A stretch of 64,000 nucleotides of DNA from Methylobacterium sp. PvR107 (GTDB taxonomy: Bacteria > Pseudomonadota > Alphaproteobacteria > Rhizobiales > Beijerinckiaceae): positions 5,766,001 through 5,830,000 of the forward strand of contig NZ_JAFIBW010000001.1 of NCBI RefSeq assembly GCF_017833295.1, written 5' to 3'. Every line of letters starts with the position of its first letter. Within the stretch, counting starts at the first letter, position 1. Of this stretch, positions 52,501 through 63,288 are shown piece by piece. The translations under genes were made by a program, and so were the position numbers. The notes below the pieces were generated by a model, which saw only the letters and a program-made list of their open reading frames with translations, was not told the DNA's origin and searched no databases.

Positions 52501-54865
52501 GCTGGGTCTGGCGTGGTTCTCTGTGGACCGCGAGCGGCGCAGCCTCGGGGTCGCCGTGAAGGCGCCGGAGCGGGCGCGCCCGCGCCAGGACCTGACCCTG
52601 CCGGTCCAGCTCGCCGGGCTGAAGGCCGGCGAGCCGGCGCGGATCACCGTGGCCCTCGTCGATGTCGGCATCCTCAACCTGACCCGCTACGCGGCGCCGG
52701 ACCCCACCCAGTACTTCCTCGGCCAGCGGGCGCTCGGGCCGGAGGTCCGCGACCTCTACGGCTACCTGATCGACGGCATGCAGGGCTCGGCCGGGGCGAT
52801 CCGCTCCGGCGGCGACGCGGGCGGCGGCGAGCTTGCCGATTCCCCGCCGACCCAGGCCCCGCTGGCGCTCTATTCCGGAATCGTGACCGTGGGGCCGGAC
52901 GGCGCGGCCAGCGTCACCTTCCCGATCCCGGCCTTCAACGGCACCGGCCGCGTCATGGTCACCGCCTGGAGCGGCGACCGGGTCGGGCAGGCCCAGGCCG
53001 ACGTGATCATCCGCGAACCGGTCGTGCTCAGCGCCACGCTGCCGCGCTTCCTCGACACCGGCGACCGCTCGCGCCTGTTCGTGGCCCTCGACAATGTCGA
53101 GGGGCAGGCGGGCGAGTACACGGTCGACCTGAGCCCGACCGGCCCGGTCGTGGTCGGCGCCAGCGCGCTGCGCCAGACGCTGCGGCTGGAGGCCGGCGCC
53201 AAGGGCCAGTTCGCGATCCCGCTCACCGCCGCCGGACCGGGCACGGCCCGCCTCGACCTCGCTTTGTCGGGGCCGGGACTTCCGGCCGCCCTGAACCAGA
53301 GCTTCGCCCTGGGCATCGCGCCGGGCACCGGCGCCCTGCTGCGCCGCTCGGTGCGCAGCCTCGCCCCCGGGGCGGGGCTGACGCTGACCTCGGACCTCCT
53401 CGCCGACCTGCAGCCGGGCACCGGCAGCGTCTCGCTCTCGGCCACGCCCCTGCCGGGGGTCGACGTGGCGGCCCTGCTCCGGGCGCTCGACCGCTACCCC
53501 TACGGCTGCTCCGAGCAGGTGGTGAGCCGGGCGATGCCGCTGCTCTACGTCAACAAGCTCGCGGCCCTGGAGAAGCTCGCCCTCGACAACGGCGCCGACG
53601 ATCGGGTGCGCGAGTCGATCGAGCGCCTGCTCGCCCGCCAGGATTCGAGCGGCGATTTCGGCCTGTGGTCGGCGCAGGGGTCGAGCGACCTCTGGCTCGA
53701 CGCCTACGTCACCGACTTCCTGACCCGTGCCCGCGAGCGCAACTTCGCGGTGCCGCAGAAGGCCTTCGCCCAGGCCCTCGACTACCTGCGCAACGCGGTG
53801 GCCAACGCCACCGAGGTGCGCAACGGCGGCGCCGACCTCGCCTACGCGGCCTACGTGCTCGCCCGGAACGGCCGGCCGGTGATGGGAGACCTGCGCTACC
53901 TCGCCGACACCAAGATCGGCGACTTCTCCTCCGCCCTCGGGCGCGCGCAGCTCGCCGCCGCCCTGGCCCTGCTCGGCGACCGCGGCCGGGCCGCCAAGAC
54001 GATGGACTCGGCGCTCACCCTGCTGCGCGCCGATCGCGACAAGGGTGTCTATCGCGCCGATTACGGCTCCCGCCTGCGCGACGGGGCCGGGCTGATCACG
54101 CTCGCCGCCGAGAGCGGGCTGGCGCAGGGGGCGCTGGGCCCCGCCGCTTCCGTGCTCGGCGAGGAGCAGCAGGCCGAGCGGTCGACGAGCACGCAGGAGA
54201 ATGCCTGGATGGTGCTCGCCGCCGAGAGCCTGTCGAACGAGGCGGGCGCGCTGTCGTTCACCCTGGACGGCGCCCCGCAGACCGGCCTGCTGGCCCGGGT
54301 CTACCGGGAGGCGGCCCTGGCCGACAGGAGCGTGCAGCTCACCAATACCGGCCGCGCGCCTGTGCAGGTGGCCGTGACCGTCAACGGCAGCCCCCTGGTG
54401 CCGGAGCCGGCGGCGCAGCAGGGCTACACGATCGAGCGGAGCTTCCGCCGCCTCGACGGCAGCACCGTCGACCCGGCGAGCGGCCTGCGCCAGAACGACC
54501 GCCTGGTGGTGGTGCTCAAGGTCACGGAGTCCAAGGCGGAGGCGGCGCGGCTCCTGCTGGTCGATCCGCTGCCGGCGGGGCTGGAGATCGACAATCCGAA
54601 GCTCCTCGACGCCGACGCGCTCCAGGGGCTCGCCTTCGCCAAGTCCGACGTGCAGCCGGTCCACACCGAGTTCCGGGACGACCGGTTCGTGGCGGCCTAC
54701 GACCGCGACCCGAGCCAGTCGGCCTTCTTCACGGTGGCCTACACGGTGCGGGCGGTCTCACCCGGGACCTACGTCCATCCGGGCGCCACCGTGGAGGACA
54801 TGTACCGGCCGGCGCGGTTCGGCCGGACCACCTCGGGCAGCGTGACGGTCGGGGCGGCGAAGTAG
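49544..54865 (+). CDS. Bacterial alpha-2-macroglobulin family protein
   Basis: The about 1,773-residue exported protein has a signal peptide ('LAGALVLLGGIAGGPALA') and a variable N-terminal region. Macroglobulin-like beta domains follow, including an MG2/A2M_N segment around 'VYRTGETVQLTALLRDPRGA'. The bait region/A2M core includes 'PLALYSGIVTVGPDGAASVT'. The thioester motif C-S-E-Q is in 'YPYGCSEQVVS' (Cys1322), and a complement-like helical domain follows ('YVTDFLTRARERNF'). In Gram-negatives these trap periplasmic proteases to protect the wall. The CxEQ is intact, so the thioester form is expected. pbpC, the common neighbour, is absent. The ATG 49544 was preferred over upstream TTG 49520 because the signal peptide starts there. 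Confidence 0.92.
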   Translation: MARLGRLAGALVLLGGIAGGPALAQTLPAQSPPAQSPPAARTAPRPVTAVAAPFARTFVRADLASAAVRLETALKAEAGGPLRPAGQSRAAGLALLAADKPDEALAPLAAAVAADPADGRNWQAYARGAAAALGALEDNDYQGRARLRGRVTAAAYRAYERAGTAADAAASLAALGAAEAEQESWRPALDAYAASLALAETGPVRETYETVRAQHGFRILDYKVDSDAAAPRACFTFSEAIRPKTDYAPFVAVSGSSAAAVTGEGSQVCVDGLKHGGRYAIVVRQGLPSAVGESLLKAADYEIYVRDRAPQVRFTGRNYVLPRTGQAGVPLVSVNAPKLDVEVLRIGDRGLLPTLRSEDFLGQLSGSTARTIASEKGQRVWKGTLDTAKAELNQEAVTAFPVLQAVGKLEPGLYVMLARPSGVAASDEEYDTQATQWFVVSDLGLTATKGRDGVTVVLRSLASAQVMPGAEIRLVARNNEVLGTRTTDSQGHVAFDSGLARGEGGLAPSLVVAQAGGDYGFLDLNLGAFDLTDRGVKGRPETGGLDAYLFPERGVYRTGETVQLTALLRDPRGAAVPDLPLTLVVKRPDGVEYRRVSVPDQGLGGRALPLPLLSGAMHGTWRVSAYTDPKAPAIGETSFLVEDYVPERLEVTLKARQAALNRGEAAQVDVAARYLYGAPGADLDVSGSVTVQAAAASGIKGLEAYAIGLDDEAVEPATQELQDHATTNAQGGATVTVPVPQVAAPRALEAKITLAVGEPGGRALSRSLTLPILPANPVLALRKGFTDLKEGGIAGFDAVFARPDGALLARPGVSWTLSRIDSSYQWYRADGRWSFEAVKSARRVASGTVDLTAAGPSRIEAPVGLGRYRLEVSTAGAPEASASLGFEVGWGGSETAEAPDLLDLTLDKAAYAAGDTLRAKLSPTFKGQASLMVVSDRVHQTLEVSVPEGGTTVSIPVKAEWGAGAYLVATAYRPLDQAARRLPGRALGLAWFSVDRERRSLGVAVKAPERARPRQDLTLPVQLAGLKAGEPARITVALVDVGILNLTRYAAPDPTQYFLGQRALGPEVRDLYGYLIDGMQGSAGAIRSGGDAGGGELADSPPTQAPLALYSGIVTVGPDGAASVTFPIPAFNGTGRVMVTAWSGDRVGQAQADVIIREPVVLSATLPRFLDTGDRSRLFVALDNVEGQAGEYTVDLSPTGPVVVGASALRQTLRLEAGAKGQFAIPLTAAGPGTARLDLALSGPGLPAALNQSFALGIAPGTGALLRRSVRSLAPGAGLTLTSDLLADLQPGTGSVSLSATPLPGVDVAALLRALDRYPYGCSEQVVSRAMPLLYVNKLAALEKLALDNGADDRVRESIERLLARQDSSGDFGLWSAQGSSDLWLDAYVTDFLTRARERNFAVPQKAFAQALDYLRNAVANATEVRNGGADLAYAAYVLARNGRPVMGDLRYLADTKIGDFSSALGRAQLAAALALLGDRGRAAKTMDSALTLLRADRDKGVYRADYGSRLRDGAGLITLAAESGLAQGALGPAASVLGEEQQAERSTSTQENAWMVLAAESLSNEAGALSFTLDGAPQTGLLARVYREAALADRSVQLTNTGRAPVQVAVTVNGSPLVPEPAAQQGYTIERSFRRLDGSTVDPASGLRQNDRLVVVLKVTESKAEAARLLLVDPLPAGLEIDNPKLLDADALQGLAFAKSDVQPVHTEFRDDRFVAAYDRDPSQSAFFTVAYTVRAVSPGTYVHPGATVEDMYRPARFGRTTSGSVTVGAAK

Positions 54866-54913
54866 GACGGGTGGCGTTCGAGCGCTCCGCTCGACGTCGC
54901 CCTCCCGTCATCG

Positions 54914-54991
54914 CGAGCGCAGCGAAGCGACCCCGGGGCAGCGCGCCATCGGCGGGCGTGGCGCGGCACTGGATTGCTTCGCTGCGCTCGC
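54914..54991. repeat. REP-like inverted repeat between convergent genes
   Basis: GCGAGCGCAGCGAAGC (54914-54929) is perfectly complementary to GCTTCGCTGCGCTCGC (54976-54991); the 46-base interval is GC-rich. It lies between the ends of the macroglobulin gene and rlmN and may act as a bidirectional terminator. Confidence 0.85.
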
Positions 54992-55002
54992 AAGGACGGG
55001 TG

Positions 55003-56277
55003 TCAGTCGTCGGCGCCCGCGTAGAAGCTCTCCACGCCGATGCCCTCCTCCTGCATCAACCGGGCGCGGGCGCGCAGTTTCTCGGTCTCGCTCTTGAGCT
55101 GGCCGCAGGCCGCCAGGATGTCCCGGCCCCGGGGCGTGCGCACCGGCGAGGCGTAGCCGGCGTTGAACACGATCTCGGAGAAGCGCTCGATCCGGTCCCA
55201 GTCGGAGCATTCGTAGCGGCTGCCCGGCCAGGGGTTGAACGGGATCAGGTTGATCTTGGCCGGGATGCCCTTGAGCAGGCGGACCAGCTCCCGCGCGTCC
55301 GCGTCCGAATCGTTGACCCCCTTCAGCATCACGTACTCGAAGGTGATCCGGCGGGCGTTGCTCAGGCCCGGATAGGTCCGGCAGGCCGCGAGCAGCTCGG
55401 CGATCGGGTATTTCCGGTTGAGCGGCACCAGCTCGTTGCGCAGGTCGTCGCGCACGGCGTGGAGCGAGATCGCCAGCATGGCGTTGGCCTGCTCGCCGAG
55501 CCGCGGGATCTGCGGCACGACCCCCGAGGTCGAGACCGTGATCCGGCGGCGGGACAGGGCGAGCCCCTCCTGGTCCGACATCACCCCGACCGCGTCGACC
55601 ACGGCGTCGAGATTGTAGAGGGGCTCGCCCATGCCCATGAACACGATGTTGGTCACGAGCCGGCCGACCTCGCCGGCGCCGCCGGCGTCGCGGCTCGGCA
55701 TCTGGCCGGGCCAGTCGCCGAGCTCGTCCCGGGCGGTGACGAGCTGCTGCACGATCTCGGCGGCCGAGAGGTTGCGCACGAGGCGCTGCGTGCCGGTATG
55801 GCAGAACGAGCAGGTCAGGGTGCAGCCGACCTGGGAGGACACGCACAGCGTGCCCCGGTCCGGGCCGGGAATGTAGACGCACTCGATCTCGGCGCCGCGG
55901 TTGTGCTCCTGCCGGTTGGTCGGCGCCATGCGCAGCAGCCACTTGCGGGTGCCGTCGCGGGAGACCTGCCGGCTCGCGACCTCCGGCCGCTCCAGGGTGA
56001 AGTGCTCGGCGAGCTGCGCCTTCAGCGCCTTGCCGACATTGGTCATCTCGGCGAAGTCGGACGCGCCGCGGAAATTGACCCAGTGCCAGACCTGGCCGGC
56101 GCGCATCCGGCTCTCGCGCTCGGGCACGCCCATGCCGACGAGCTGCGCCTTGAGGGCGTCGCGGGTCAGGCCGACCAGCGACGGGCGGCGGCCGGGCAGC
56201 GCCTCGGGGAGGAGATCCGGCGCCTTCTCAATCGCGGCATCGGCCGCGCGGGCGCTGTCGAGCGACGGCGTCGCCAT
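55003..56277 (-). CDS. rlmN: Dual-specificity 23S rRNA (A2503) / tRNA (A37) C2-methyltransferase
   Basis: RlmN is a radical-SAM enzyme that methylates A2503 of 23S rRNA and A37 of some tRNAs. The product (424 residues from ATG 56277; 430 from ATG 56295) has the cluster motif '[11 protein letters not shown]' (Cys-x3-Cys-x2-Cys). It also has '[19 protein letters not shown]', '[17 protein letters not shown]', '[15 protein letters not shown]', '[14 protein letters not shown]', '[20 protein letters not shown]' and the second essential cysteine region near '[15 protein letters not shown]'. The ribosome site is weak for both starts. It is divergent from the methyltransferase gene. Confidence 0.95.
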   Translation of the reverse strand: MATPSLDSARAADAAIEKAPDLLPEALPGRRPSLVGLTRDALKAQLVGMGVPERESRMRAGQVWHWVNFRGASDFAEMTNVGKALKAQLAEHFTLERPEVASRQVSRDGTRKWLLRMAPTNRQEHNRGAEIECVYIPGPDRGTLCVSSQVGCTLTCSFCHTGTQRLVRNLSAAEIVQQLVTARDELGDWPGQMPSRDAGGAGEVGRLVTNIVFMGMGEPLYNLDAVVDAVGVMSDQEGLALSRRRITVSTSGVVPQIPRLGEQANAMLAISLHAVRDDLRNELVPLNRKYPIAELLAACRTYPGLSNARRITFEYVMLKGVNDSDADARELVRLLKGIPAKINLIPFNPWPGSRYECSDWDRIERFSEIVFNAGYASPVRTPRGRDILAACGQLKSETEKLRARARLMQEEGIGVESFYAGADD

Positions 56278-56375
56278 GGCGTTCAAACGATCCATACGTT
56301 GGAAAGGGTCTGATATAGGCGATCCCGGCGGCGAAGGCGAATGCGCGCCGCCCACAGGGGCCCTGACGGAGAGCC

Positions 56376-57032
56376 ATGGCGACCGACACCCGAGCCGGGC
56401 AGGCGATCTACAATCCGCGGACGCTGCGGATCTACGACCTCGTCGTGCTGCGCCTGTCGAACCCGCTGATCTGGCGCTGCCCCACGGCGCGGATCCTGGA
56501 CCTCTACGACCGGAACGCGGGCCTGGCGCATCTCGATGTCGGGGTCGGGACCGGGTGGTACCTCGACCGGTGCCGGTTCCCGTCCACCACACCGCGCATC
56601 GGCCTGATGGACCTCAACGCCGACAGCCTCGCCTTCGCGGCCGACCGGATCGCGCGCTACCGGCCCGAGACCTACCGGGTCGACGTGCTCGGCGCCCCGG
56701 CCACCGGCCTCGCGCCGTTCGACTCGATCGGGATGACCTACCTGCTGCACTGCCTGCCGGGCGACATCGCCGCGAAGGCCAAGGCCTTCGACACTTTGCG
56801 CCCGTGCCTGGCCGATGACGGCGTGGTGTTCGGCGCCACGATCCTGTCGGGCGGCGTCCCGACCACGGGTGCGGCGCGGGCGCTGATGCGGGTCTACAAC
56901 CGCAAGGGGGTGTTCTCGAACGCGGCCGACACCCTGCCGGAGCTGCGGGCGGCGCTGGACCGGCGCTTCCGATCGGTCGAGATCACGGTCGTCGGCTGCG
57001 TCGCGCTGTTCGTCGCGCGGGAGCCGCGCTGA
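56376..57032 (+). CDS. Class I SAM-dependent methyltransferase
   Basis: The 218-residue product has motif I '[19 protein letters not shown]', motif II '[12 protein letters not shown]' and '[16 protein letters not shown]', where a typical post-motif II lies. It ends with '[16 protein letters not shown]'. A distinctive N terminus '[20 protein letters not shown]' precedes the domain. Proteins of this shape methylate small molecules or are related to polyketide methyltransferases. The substrate is unknown. Confidence 0.88.
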   Translation: MATDTRAGQAIYNPRTLRIYDLVVLRLSNPLIWRCPTARILDLYDRNAGLAHLDVGVGTGWYLDRCRFPSTTPRIGLMDLNADSLAFAADRIARYRPETYRVDVLGAPATGLAPFDSIGMTYLLHCLPGDIAAKAKAFDTLRPCLADDGVVFGATILSGGVPTTGAARALMRVYNRKGVFSNAADTLPELRAALDRRFRSVEITVVGCVALFVAREPR

Positions 57033-57042
57033 TCCGGCCAGC

Positions 57043-57130
57043 GTCTTTGCGAGCGGAGCGAAGCAACCCAGCGGCGCCATGCTTCCCGATGGCGCGCTGC
57101 CCTGGGTCGCTTCGCTCCGCTCGCAAAGAC
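57043..57130. repeat. Long REP-like inverted repeat between convergent genes
   Basis: GTCTTTGCGAGCGGAGCGAAGC (57043-57064) is perfectly complementary to the strand ending at 57130; flanking CAACCCAG/CTGGGTCG continue the pairing. It shares its core with the elements at 54914-54991 and 47556-47583. Confidence 0.88.
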
Positions 57131-57140
57131 GAGCTCCACG

Positions 57141-57164
57141 AAAAAGGGCACCCGCAGGCGCCCT
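57141..57164 (-). terminator. Rho-independent terminator of grxD
   Basis: On the minus strand, AGGGCGCC-TGCG-GGTGCCCT forms an eight-base-pair stem (one G-U pair) followed by five U residues. It lies 28 bases after the grxD stop. Confidence 0.8.
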
Positions 57165-57192
57165 CATCCACCGTGCCCAGGTGCCAAAAGAC

Positions 57193-57531
57193 TCAGGCGG
57201 CGGCGGTCTTCAACGGGATGCCCTTCTCGGCCAGGAAGGTCTGCAGCTCGCCCGACTGGAACATCTCGCGGGTGATGTCGCAGCCGCCGACGAACTCGCC
57301 CTTCACGTAGATCTGCGGGATGGTCGGCCAGTTGGAAAAGGCCTTGATGCCCTCGCGGATCTCCTGATCGGCCAGGACGTTCACGCCCTTGAACGGCACG
57401 CCGAGGTAGTTGAGGATCTGCACAACCTGCCCGGAGAAGCCACATTGCGGCATCTGCGGCGTGCCCTTCATGAACACCACCACGTCCTGGGAGGCGATCT
57501 CGTTCTGGATGGTCGTGTTCGCGTCAGTCAT
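57193..57531 (-). CDS. grxD: Monothiol glutaredoxin, Grx4 family
   Basis: The 112-residue product has the active-site motif 'PQMPQCGFSGQVVQIL' with the CGFS signature of Grx4-type proteins. It also has 'KAFSNWPTIPQIYVKGEFVG' and 'GGCDITREMFQSGEL'. CGFS glutaredoxins bind a [2Fe-2S] cluster and act with BolA in Fe-S trafficking. The bolA gene is two genes upstream on the same strand, with a DUF29 gene inserted between. Confidence 0.95.
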   Translation of the reverse strand: MTDANTTIQNEIASQDVVVFMKGTPQMPQCGFSGQVVQILNYLGVPFKGVNVLADQEIREGIKAFSNWPTIPQIYVKGEFVGGCDITREMFQSGELQTFLAEKGIPLKTAAA

Positions 57532-57570
57532 CGCTCTGTCCTTGCTTCTCGCCTGTATGTGAGGCCTGAA

Positions 57571-58065
57571 TCAGCGGCGCGCAACCGATGTGGCGATCGT
57601 GCGAAGTGCGCGCTCTATGTCGAAAGTTTCGGTCAGAAGATCTTCAGGACGAATCGGGCAGGCTTCGGGCAGCCCCGGAAGCAGTGTGTTCCCATAGGCG
57701 CCGAGACCAGCCTCGGCAGCCGTGACGGCGGATCTCCAGATCCTGTTCCAGTTCAACCTTTGCCGCATCGACGCCTCGTAGGCGTTCCAGGCGGTGATCT
57801 GGAAGGTCGTGATCTCCTCCCGCCAGTGCAGGCTTGCCGGCGCGAGCGGGGCAGACGCGCGCTTGAGCAGGTGGGCGAGCGTCTGTATCAACAGACCCTC
57901 GACCGCCCGCAGATGCGAACGCCCCACGCTCTCGATCTCTTCGGCAACGTTCTCCCAATCGACTACATTCGACAGGTCGGGCCGCTCGGCAAGCGCGCGC
58001 AGGGCCGCCGCCTGCTCCTCGGCCCAAGTCACGATGTCGTCGTCGTAGAGACTCGGTCGGTCCAT
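57571..58065 (-). CDS. DUF29 family protein
   Basis: The 164-residue product starts 'MDRPSLYDDDIVTWAEEQAA' and contains 'LSNVVDWENVAEEIESVGRS', 'LRAVEGLLIQTLAHLLKRAS' and 'SLHWREEITTFQITAWNAYE', the DUF29 hallmarks. Its function is unknown; members are often mobile. GGGAG precedes the ATG at 58065. It separates bolA from grxD, which normally stand together, so its insertion is probably recent in evolution. Its codons are more AT-containing than those of its neighbours. Confidence 0.85.
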   Translation of the reverse strand: MDRPSLYDDDIVTWAEEQAAALRALAERPDLSNVVDWENVAEEIESVGRSHLRAVEGLLIQTLAHLLKRASAPLAPASLHWREEITTFQITAWNAYEASMRQRLNWNRIWRSAVTAAEAGLGAYGNTLLPGLPEACPIRPEDLLTETFDIERALRTIATSVARR

Positions 58066-58088
58066 CGGGAGCGCTCCCGTCAGAAGGC

Positions 58089-58325
58089 TCAATCCTGCGG
58101 CACGCCCGTGGTCAGCGCAAGGGCGTGGAGCACGCCGCCCATCCTACCCTGGAGGGCGCCGTAGACCATCTGGTGCTGCGCAACCCGGGTCTTGCCCTTG
58201 AAGGCCGCCGACAGGACGGTGGCGGCGTAATGGTCGCCGTCGCCCGCCAGGTCGCGGATCTCCACCTGCGCGTCCGGCAGGGCCTCGCGGATCATGCGCT
58301 CGATCTCGCCCGCATCCATCGGCAT
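58089..58325 (-). CDS. bolA: BolA family protein
   Basis: The 78-residue product has 'MDAGEIERMIREALPDAQVE', 'IRDLAGDGDHYAATVLSAAF' and 'KTRVAQHQMVYGALQGRMGG', ending 'VLHALALTT'. The invariant histidine of the BolA class-II helix-turn-helix-like domain is in 'VAQHQMVY'. BolA partners with CGFS glutaredoxin in Fe-S cluster handling and may bind DNA. It lies 26 bases downstream of purL. Confidence 0.92.
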   Translation of the reverse strand: MPMDAGEIERMIREALPDAQVEIRDLAGDGDHYAATVLSAAFKGKTRVAQHQMVYGALQGRMGGVLHALALTTGVPQD

Positions 58326-58351
58326 CGGGAAACTCCTCGTCAGAACGGGGC

Positions 58352-60577
<2,226 letters not shown>

Positions 60578-60731
60578 GCGGCGGTCTCGACGAAGGCGGT
60601 CCGGGAGCCCCGCAGGACCCGCGACCCGATACGCGACCCGGACCGGGCGGCGTGCGGTGACTGCGACGGATTAGTGCCTTCCACCACCGCGTTGCAATAC
60701 GCCGGCACTCCCGGCCGTGTACGGATGCCGG

Positions 60732-62573
60732 TCACGCCGCCGGTGGATGGGCTAGGAACTCGGAGATCGCCGCCACGAACTTATCGCCGTAGGCCTCGCG
60801 CTTGCGCTCGCCGACCCCGTGTACGGTGCGCAAGGCCCAGAGATCGACAGGCTTCTGCCGGGCCATCTCGATCAGGGTCCGGTCGGGGAAGACCATGAAG
60901 GCCGCGATGCCTTCGGCCCGGGCGATGGTGGCGCGCAGGCCGCGCAGGTGCTGGAACAGCGCCTCGTCGGTCTCCGACAGCGCGATCTCGCCGTCCTCGC
61001 GGGGCGCGGAACGGCGGCGCTCGCGCGATTCGGCCTTCGGCTCGGGATCCGGGCGAAGCTGGACCGGCTCACGCCCGAACAGGATCGCCTCACCCTTCTC
61101 GGTCATGGACAGGCCGCCGTAGCCGTCGGCATTCTCCGCGATGGCCCCGGCCGCGAAGAGCTGCCGCAGGATCGCCCGCCACGCCGCCACCGGCTTGTCG
61201 GCGCCGACCGCGAAGGTCTTCAGCCCGGCATGGCCGTTGCGGCGGATCTGCTCGCTCTCCTTCCCGTGGACCACGTCGCAGATATAGGCCGCGCCGAAGC
61301 GCTGGCCGGTGCGCACGATCGCCGAGAGGATCTTCTGGGCCGCGACCGTGCCGTCCACCAGGGTGACGCCGCCGCGGCACAGGTCGCAGCGGCCGCAGGT
61401 GCCGCTCGCCTCGCCGAAATAGGCGAGCAGCGACTGGCGCCGGCAATTGGCTCCCTCGCACAGGGTGATCATCGCCTCGAGCTTGCGCCGCTCGACCCGG
61501 CGGCGCTCGTCGGAGATCTCCTTCTCGTCGATCTGGCGGCGGCGGAGCGCCATGTCGTCGAGGCCATAGAGGGTGAGCGTGTCGGCCGGCAGCCCGTCGC
61601 GGCCGGCGCGGCCGATCTCCTGGTAGTAGCCCTCGACGTTGTTGGGCATGTCGGCGTGGCAGACGAAGCGCACGTCCGGCTTGTTGATGCCCATGCCGAA
61701 CGCAACGGTGGCGGTCATCACCACCCCGTCCTCCTGCAGGAAGCGGTCCTGGTTCTTCATCCGCGTCGCCTGGTCGAGGCCGGCATGGTAGGGCAGGGCG
61801 TCGAACCCGTCCTTCTTGAGGGTCTCGGCGAGCTGCTCGGTGCGCTTGCGCGACGAGCAGTAGATGATCCCGCTCTCCGACCGCCGGTGCTTCAGGAACC
61901 GCTCGATCTGCCGGGCCGGGTTGTCCTTGGGCTGGAAGGTCAGCCGGATGTTCGGCCGGTCGAAGGAATGGACGAAGATCTTGGGCGGCCGGCCCTGCGG
62001 GAAGAGGCGCTCGGCGATCTCGGCGCGGGTCGCGGCATCGGCGGTGGCGGTGAGCGCCAGGGTCTGGACGTTGCCGAGACTGGTCCGGGCGCGGGCGATC
62101 TCCCGGTACTCGGGCCGGAAATCGTGGCCCCATTGCGAGACGCAATGCGCCTCGTCCACCGCGAGCCGGCGGACGCCGGCCCCGCGCAGGGCCTCGATGC
62201 AGCCGTCCATCAGCAGGCGCTCGGGGGAGACGAACAGCAGCCGCAGGTCGCCCGAGCGCAGATTGCGCCAGGTCTCGCGGGACTCGGACTCCGCCACCGT
62301 CGAATTGAGGGTGGCCGCCAAGATGCCGACGCTCTTCATCTGCTGCACCTGATCGTGCATCAGCGCGATCAGCGGCGAGACCACCACGGTCAGCCCCGGA
62401 TCGACCAGGGCCGGGAGCTGGTAGGTCATCGACTTGCCCGAGCCCGTGGGCATCACGGCGAACACATCGGCGCCGTCGAGCACCGCGCCGATCACCTCGT
62501 CCTGTCCGGGCCGGAAATCCTCGTATCCGAACGTCTTCTTGAGCGCGGCGCGGGCCTCGTCGAGGCGGGTCAT
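60732..62573 (-). CDS. recQ: ATP-dependent DNA helicase RecQ
   Basis: The 613-residue product has the superfamily-2 motifs: Walker A '[18 protein letters not shown]', 'DEAH' in '[18 protein letters not shown]', '[14 protein letters not shown]' and '[17 protein letters not shown]'. The RecQ zinc site is represented by '[16 protein letters not shown]' and 'CGRCDLC'. The C-terminal winged helix and an HRDC domain ('[20 protein letters not shown]') follow. RecQ unwinds recombination intermediates. It is full length. The ATG at 62573 follows a short interval before the vapBC genes on the other strand. Confidence 0.97.
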   Translation of the reverse strand: MTRLDEARAALKKTFGYEDFRPGQDEVIGAVLDGADVFAVMPTGSGKSMTYQLPALVDPGLTVVVSPLIALMHDQVQQMKSVGILAATLNSTVAESESRETWRNLRSGDLRLLFVSPERLLMDGCIEALRGAGVRRLAVDEAHCVSQWGHDFRPEYREIARARTSLGNVQTLALTATADAATRAEIAERLFPQGRPPKIFVHSFDRPNIRLTFQPKDNPARQIERFLKHRRSESGIIYCSSRKRTEQLAETLKKDGFDALPYHAGLDQATRMKNQDRFLQEDGVVMTATVAFGMGINKPDVRFVCHADMPNNVEGYYQEIGRAGRDGLPADTLTLYGLDDMALRRRQIDEKEISDERRRVERRKLEAMITLCEGANCRRQSLLAYFGEASGTCGRCDLCRGGVTLVDGTVAAQKILSAIVRTGQRFGAAYICDVVHGKESEQIRRNGHAGLKTFAVGADKPVAAWRAILRQLFAAGAIAENADGYGGLSMTEKGEAILFGREPVQLRPDPEPKAESRERRRSAPREDGEIALSETDEALFQHLRGLRATIARAEGIAAFMVFPDRTLIEMARQKPVDLWALRTVHGVGERKREAYGDKFVAAISEFLAHPPAA

Positions 62574-62616
62574 CGGGATCCTTGATCGGCGTTCTGGCCG
62601 CCCTTGCGGCAGGGGT

Positions 62617-62646
62617 GTGTAGACACTGGCCTCCCCCCGTCTACAC
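62617..62646 (+). promoter_or_regulatory. Inverted repeat, likely VapBC operator
   Basis: GTGTAGAC (62617-62624) and GTCTACAC (62639-62646) form a perfect eight-base inverted repeat with a 14-base spacer, about ten bases before the antitoxin coding start. VapBC complexes usually bind such palindromes to repress their own promoter. Confidence 0.65.
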
Positions 62647-62656
62647 GGGGGCTGCC

Positions 62657-62884
62657 CTGCCGCTCAACATCCGCAGCGAAGAGGTGAATCAGCGCGCCGA
62701 GAAGCTGGCATCGCGGGCGGGCGTGAGCAAGACCGAGGCGGTCCGGCTCGCGCTCACGAACGAGCCGGCGCGGCGCGTGCCGCTCGCGGAACGGCTGAAG
62801 CCCCTCCTCGACAGGATGGATGCCGTCCCGCGCACGGGCCTTGAGGCCGACAAGGCGTTCTTCGACAGCCTGAACGACGAGTGA
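62657..62884 (+). CDS. vapB: VapB-type antitoxin, apparently with a CTG start
   Basis: The 75-residue core has the ribbon-helix-helix-like family pattern '[20 protein letters not shown]', '[20 protein letters not shown]' and the acidic C terminus '[15 protein letters not shown]', which neutralises VapC. Related antitoxins begin Met-x-Leu-Asn-Ile-Arg. Here the matching codon at 62657 is CTG, and no ATG is in range. In-frame alternatives are TTG 62582 and GTG 62615, both on the far side of or inside the operator palindrome. So translation either uses CTG or a longer leader. It is followed by the toxin with a one-base overlap. Confidence 0.78.
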   Translation: MPLNIRSEEVNQRAEKLASRAGVSKTEAVRLALTNEPARRVPLAERLKPLLDRMDAVPRTGLEADKAFFDSLNDE

Positions 62885-63285
62885 TGTTCGTCGACGCCTC
62901 GACTCTCGTGGCAATCCTGACCGCGGAGCCGGACAGCCCTGTCCCGCTGGACTGCCTCGACGGCGCGGTGACACCACTCACCTTGGGCCTCGCCGTCTTC
63001 GAGACGGTGGTCGCAGTGGCTCGCAAGATGGCGATGTCCGTCGCGGATGCCGAAGCGGAGGTCGCGGAATTCTTCCGCGTCACCGGTCTGCGCATCGTGC
63101 CCATCGCCGAGGCCGTGAGCGCCCAGGCTGTCGCGACCCACGCCCGCTACGGCAAGGGCCGCCACCCGACGCGCCTGAACCTCGGCGACTGCTTCGCCTA
63201 TGCCTGCGCGCAGGTGCACGGCGTGCCGCTGCTCTACGTCGGCGACGATTTTCCGCAGACCGACATCCGCTCGGCCCCCGGCTGA
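62884..63285 (+). CDS. vapC: VapC-type PIN-domain toxin
   Basis: The 133-residue product is a PIN-domain ribonuclease: '[18 protein letters not shown]' with the first acidic residue. 'AVFETVVAVARKMA' has the second, 'RLNLGDCFAYACAQVHGVPL' the third, and 'LLYVGDDFPQTDI' the last. VapC toxins cut tRNA or rRNA. The ATG overlaps the antitoxin stop, as is usual for co-translated pairs. A GTG at 62881 would add one residue. Confidence 0.9.
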   Translation: MFVDASTLVAILTAEPDSPVPLDCLDGAVTPLTLGLAVFETVVAVARKMAMSVADAEAEVAEFFRVTGLRIVPIAEAVSAQAVATHARYGKGRHPTRLNLGDCFAYACAQVHGVPLLYVGDDFPQTDIRSAPG

Positions 63286-63288
63286 GCC

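Noticed and set aside
49511..54664. A 1,717-residue open frame antisense to the alpha-2-macroglobulin gene
   Set aside because: Same shadow effect; the plus strand has a signal peptide and thioester motif, while the antisense translation is low-complexity Arg/Gly/Leu/Gln sequence.
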